Shown one piece after another: positions 32,464 through 35,241 of a DNA stretch of 35,241 bases. Location of the stretch: NCBI GenBank assembly GCA_028715885.1, contig JAQUQX010000016.1, forward strand, positions 1 through 35,241. The letters run 5' to 3'. Made by a program: the position numbers and the translations under genes. Position 1 is the stretch's first letter; each line of letters begins with the position of its first letter. Below the pieces are notes generated by a model. That model did no database searches. It saw only the letters and a program-made list of their open reading frames with translations, and was not told where the DNA came from. The DNA comes from Candidatus Methanoperedens sp. (GTDB lineage: Archaea > Halobacteriota > Methanosarcinia > Methanosarcinales > Methanoperedenaceae).

Positions 32464-34233
32464 ATGCGACTTGCGATTTTAGACCGTGATAGATGCCAGC
32501 CCAAAATGTGCGGGCTTCAATGCATAAAGTTCTGCCCGAGAGTGAGAACCGGCGATGAAACGATAATAATTGGCGATGATGAAAAACCCGTAATCTCGGA
32601 AGAATTATGCGTGGGCTGCGGTATCTGCGTCAACCGTTGCCCTTTCGGGTCAATTATGATTATCGGTCTGCCTGAGAAACTCAAAGAGACCACGCACAGG
32701 TACGGTAAAAACGGGTTTGCATTATACGGGCTTCCCGTCCCTATCGTGGGGAAAGTAACAGGCATACTTGGACCAAACGGCATAGGAAAAAGTACTGCCA
32801 TCAATATACTATCAGGCACACTGAAGCCCAACCTGGGGCGCGGCAGGATCGGATGGGAGGAGATACTTGAATATTACGCAGGCACCGCACTTGCAGATTA
32901 CCTTGAAGGCGTTTCAAAAGGAAAGGTGAAGACCTCCCAGAAGCCGCAGTACGTGGACATGATTCCAAAAAAATTCAAGGGTAAGGTGTCGCAGCTATTA
33001 TCAAAAACAGATGATAGGGGAATACTTAAGGAACTTGTATCCAGGCTTGACATAGCAGACATTATTGACCGCAAAATCGATGAATTAAGCGGCGGCGAGC
33101 TTCAGAGGGTGGCGCTGGCTGCATGCGTGGCAAAGGAAGCGGATTTCTATTTCATTGACGAGATAAGCCCGTATCTTGATATTTACCAGAGAATAAAAGC
33201 TGCTCAGATTATCAGGGAACTTGCACAGGATAAAGCCGTTATGGTAGTGGAGCACGACCTTGCCATACTTGATTTGCTCGCCGACGTGGTTCATCTCGCA
33301 TACGGCACGCCCGGAGGTTTCGGCGTCATTACCCATCCCAAAGGCATCCGGGTGGGAATAAACGAATATCTCAAGGGTTTCCTGCGCGAAGAGAATGTAA
33401 GGATACGCACGGAAGCCATAAAGTTCGATGTTCATGCGCCGCAGCTCACGAAGGAGGTCTCGTCTCTTTTAACTTTCGGGGAGTTCTCTAAAAAGTATGA
33501 CGGGGGTTTTGAGCTTGCGGCGGAGGGCGGTGAGATTCGCAAAAGCGAAGTGACAGGCATCGTGGGACCAAACGGTATCGGGAAATCCACTTTTGTGAAG
33601 ATACTGGCTGGGGAGATAGAACCCACGACCGGAAAGCTGGAGCTGAATGTAAAGGTATCTTACAAACCCCAGTATATCAAAGCAGAAGAGCCTGTCAAAG
33701 TCTCGGATTACCTGCGCTCGATTACCAACCAGGTGGATACGAGTTATTACCAGACCGAGATTTTAAGACCGCTCCAGCTTGAGAGGCTCATGAACCAGAA
33801 GCTTGATGACGTAAGCGGCGGGGAACTCCAGAGGGTGGCGATTGCAGCCTGCCTCTCCCGAACGGCAGACCTGTATCTCTTAGACGAGCCTTCGGCGCAT
33901 CTTGATGTGGAGCAGAGGGTGCTGGCTACGAAGGTCATAAGGCGCTTTGCCGAGAACAATAAGGTGACAGCGATGGTGGTTGACCATGATATTTACATGA
34001 TAGACATGCTGAGCGACAGGCTTCTTGTGTTTGAGGGCGAGCCGATGAAGAGGGGCGAAGTTCACGGACCGTTTGACATGAGGCAGGGGATGAACAGGTT
34101 CCTGAAAGGCATCGGGATTACATTCAGGCGGGATGAGGAGACCAAGAGACCGAGGGTGAATAAGCTTGATTCGCAGCTTGACAGGACGCAGAAGGCTGAG
34201 GGGGAGTATTATTATAGCGTGGAGGGGAGCTGA
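32464..34233 (+). CDS. rli1: Ribosome recycling ATPase Rli1/ABCE1
   Basis: This is a 589-residue ABC-type protein that splits 70S post-termination ribosomes in archaea. The N-terminus holds the two ferredoxin-type cysteine sets (CQPKMCGLQCIKFCP and CVGCGICVNRCPF) that bind [4Fe-4S] clusters. NBD1 has Walker A GPNGIGKST near residue 102 and signature LSGGELQRVAL. NBD2 has GPNGIGKST near 367 and VSGGELQRVAIAAC. Both NBDs have a Walker B end with Asp-Glu (FIDEISPY, LLDEPSAHLD) and the H-loop His (VEHDLAI, VDHDIYM). The protein is complete. It follows the membrane protein gene by 12 bases. Confidence 0.97.
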   Translation: MRLAILDRDRCQPKMCGLQCIKFCPRVRTGDETIIIGDDEKPVISEELCVGCGICVNRCPFGSIMIIGLPEKLKETTHRYGKNGFALYGLPVPIVGKVTGILGPNGIGKSTAINILSGTLKPNLGRGRIGWEEILEYYAGTALADYLEGVSKGKVKTSQKPQYVDMIPKKFKGKVSQLLSKTDDRGILKELVSRLDIADIIDRKIDELSGGELQRVALAACVAKEADFYFIDEISPYLDIYQRIKAAQIIRELAQDKAVMVVEHDLAILDLLADVVHLAYGTPGGFGVITHPKGIRVGINEYLKGFLREENVRIRTEAIKFDVHAPQLTKEVSSLLTFGEFSKKYDGGFELAAEGGEIRKSEVTGIVGPNGIGKSTFVKILAGEIEPTTGKLELNVKVSYKPQYIKAEEPVKVSDYLRSITNQVDTSYYQTEILRPLQLERLMNQKLDDVSGGELQRVAIAACLSRTADLYLLDEPSAHLDVEQRVLATKVIRRFAENNKVTAMVVDHDIYMIDMLSDRLLVFEGEPMKRGEVHGPFDMRQGMNRFLKGIGITFRRDEETKRPRVNKLDSQLDRTQKAEGEYYYSVEGS

Positions 34234-34332
34234 AGCAGCGCGTAATGATTCAAGTATAGGCTCAAATCATTCTATCCAACGGTAGCTTCGCAATTTGTTC
34301 CGTCAATTTACATTTTATTACCAAAACGATTA

Positions 34333-34358
34333 AGTAATACTAAAATAAATGTATTACT
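34333..34358 (+). promoter_or_regulatory. Inverted-repeat operator candidate of the second vapBC
   Basis: AGTAATAC (34333-34340) and GTATTACT (34351-34358) are exact complements separated by ten AT-rich bases and end three bases before ATG 34362. The 18-base centre-to-centre spacing would place two antitoxin dimers on similar helix faces. Autorepression is the simplest reading. Confidence 0.58.
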
Positions 34359-34361
34359 ATT

Positions 34362-34619
34362 ATGAAATCAAGACAAAGAATTGTTGGTATTACATCAAAA
34401 GGTCAGGCAACAATTCCTGCTGAAATGAGAAGGCGGTATAAGTTAGAAAATCGGGCACTCATAGTTGATACCGATAAAGGTCTGCTGATATTGCCCCCTC
34501 CAAAACCTGAGGATGAAATGGGAAGTCTTAAGGGACTATTCAATAAAAAGGCTGGGGAACTGCTGAAGGAAGCTCGCAGAAAGGATAAAATAAGGGAAAG
34601 GGCGCTGGAGGAGCTTTGA
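34362..34619 (+). CDS. vapB: AbrB-type antitoxin, second VapB-like
   Basis: This is an 85-residue AbrB/MazE-fold antitoxin. The N-terminal DNA-binding hairpin reads IVGITSKGQATIPAEMRRRY and then LENRALIVDTDKGLLILPPP. The C-terminus (residues 55-85) is a basic-acidic helix that would cover the toxin. The start directly follows the inverted repeat at 34333-34358. The TGA shares two bases with the toxin TTG, so the two proteins are translated as a unit. It differs from the first antitoxin (27466) in sequence and operator, so the two are separate systems. Confidence 0.87.
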   Translation: MKSRQRIVGITSKGQATIPAEMRRRYKLENRALIVDTDKGLLILPPPKPEDEMGSLKGLFNKKAGELLKEARRKDKIRERALEEL

Positions 34620-35008
34620 AGTACGTCTTTGATACCGAAGTGATATTGAAATTTTATCTCGGTGAAGATGGCGCACCAAAGGTGCTGAAGTTGCTTGAAC
34701 GCGTTCAGGACAAAAAAGAAAAAGGCTATATCAGTGTGATAAATCTCACTGAATTTTATTACATTCTTTACCGCAAAAGCCCTGAAATCGCAAAGCAAAA
34801 AGTTGAAAATCTACTCTCTTTCGGATTGGTGCCCTCTGAAATAAAAGACAATGACCTGTGGAGAGAAGCCGGAAAACTGAAAGCGCTCCACAACATCCCG
34901 CTGGCTGACGCATTCGCAGCGGCTACCGCGAACCACCTCAAAGCTACCCTTGTGGCAGGGAAGGATGCTGATTTTGAAGGGGTAGATGTGGATATTATGA
35001 GGGTGTGA
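34616..35008 (+). CDS. vapC: PIN-domain toxin, second VapC-like
   Basis: This is a 130-residue PIN ribonuclease with Asp6 (KYVFDTEVILKF), Glu46 (NLTEFYYILY), Asp98 (PLADAFAAATA) and Asp117/Asp119 (AGKDADF) as the metal-site set. GGAGGAG at 34607-34613 just before the TTG start (34616) supports this unusual start codon, which is otherwise weak. Presence of two VapBC pairs in the window fits the many such modules in archaeal genomes. Confidence 0.88.
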   Translation: MKYVFDTEVILKFYLGEDGAPKVLKLLERVQDKKEKGYISVINLTEFYYILYRKSPEIAKQKVENLLSFGLVPSEIKDNDLWREAGKLKALHNIPLADAFAAATANHLKATLVAGKDADFEGVDVDIMRV

Positions 35009-35034
35009 GGCTTACTCGTACTGTTTTTTTAACA

Positions 35035-35069
35035 ACGAACTCAGTACGAACTCTCGTCGTCGAGTTCGT
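35035..35069. promoter_or_regulatory. Repeated ACGAACTC octamers upstream of the YHS gene
   Basis: ACGAACTC occurs at 35035-35042 and 35046-35053 (11-base period, one helical turn), and its exact complement GAGTTCGT at 35062-35069. The last copy runs into the palindrome CGTATACG. The half-site ACGAAC also forms the ends of the palindrome at 8077-8094. It is a likely protein-binding cluster. Confidence 0.5.
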
Positions 35070-35150
35070 ATACGTTCTCTGTTTTTGATGCACGATTTCC
35101 GCTTTTCACTACAGAAACCATTTTAACCTTCCGAATAAAATTAACATCTA

Positions 35151-35241
35151 ATGGCAATCGACCCAATCTGCAAAAAAATCATAGACGAAACAACACCATT
35201 CAAATCCATTTACAAAAACAAAGAATACTATTTCTGCTCCG
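35151..35241 (+). CDS. YHS-domain protein, N-terminal part
   Basis: The ATG at 35151 opens a frame to the window edge reading MAIDPICKKIIDETTPF, then KSIYKNKEYYFCS. The DP-x-C start and YYFCS ending match the first half of a YHS domain, a short metal-binding module found in copper or heavy-metal handling proteins and as a stand-alone 50-60-residue protein. The common Gly-Met after the Cys is replaced by Lys-Lys. No ribosome binding site is seen. The gene is cut by the window end, so its full form cannot be judged. Confidence 0.72.
   Translation, partial: MAIDPICKKIIDETTPFKSIYKNKEYYFCS

Noticed and set aside
34245-34278. AATGATT/AATCATT inverted repeat after rli1 as a terminator
   Set aside because: Seven AT-rich pairs around a long loop with no T-run is too weak to call.
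1-35241. tRNA or rRNA genes
   Set aside because: I searched the intergenic stretches by eye for cloverleaf and conserved T-arm patterns and found none; a covariance-model scan would be decisive.

Overview
The window is archaeal, most likely from a methanogen-related or methane-oxidising Methanosarcinales-type genome; a 'Candidatus Methanoperedens'-like organism is my inference, and no mcr or rRNA gene is present to settle it. The evidence is a group II chaperonin, an archaeal Rli1/ABCE1, Tsr3, HdrB and HdrC, an MfnF-type methanofuran biosynthesis enzyme, an Isf-like iron-sulfur flavoprotein, surface proteins ending in PGF-CTERM-like tails, Thr/Pro-linker lipoproteins, and start codons about 25-35 bases downstream of TATA-like boxes without ribosome binding sites.

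Layout. 1-4.0 kb: the start of a fumarylacetoacetase-family gene (minus strand), two related hairpin repeats, an Isf-like flavoprotein, an old-yellow-enzyme oxidoreductase, and a GAF-PAS histidine kinase four bases behind it. 4.2-6.5 kb: tsr3 and an AT-rich GmrSD-like (DUF262/DUF1524) defence gene on the minus strand. 6.6-8.0 kb: hdrC-hdrB. 8.0-11.1 kb: an accessory stretch with a transposase remnant, a small winged-helix regulator, an S-layer-like lipoprotein, a lipoprotein fragment without a start, an unknown small gene, and a PIN-like nuclease flanked by a 42-base direct repeat. 11.2-12.9 kb: a tRNA-dihydrouridine synthase and a lipoprotein.

13.1-18.6 kb is a protein-folding block: thermosome subunit, grpE, dnaK and dnaJ. 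18.7-26.4 kb is a cell-envelope island: three large exported proteins with PGF-CTERM-like tails (VIT/VWA, DUF11-like, and Ig/PEGA with a recent 345-base internal duplication), a DUF4349 lipoprotein and a transglutaminase-like lipoprotein. 26.4-28.3 kb: mfnF, a VapBC-type toxin-antitoxin pair with a three-heptamer operator candidate, and a 49-residue membrane protein.

28.4-30.8 kb holds the most interesting candidate: a radical SAM/SPASM protein with a PqqD-like N-terminus, overlapped by a gene for a 54-residue three-cysteine protein. Two unknown minus-strand genes follow, one RHH-like and one V4R-like. 30.9-34.2 kb: argB, a membrane protein and rli1 as an apparent operon. 34.3-35.0 kb: a second VapBC-type pair with its own inverted-repeat operator candidate. 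The window ends in the start of a YHS-domain gene preceded by a cluster of repeated octamers. I saw no tRNA, rRNA or CRISPR array.
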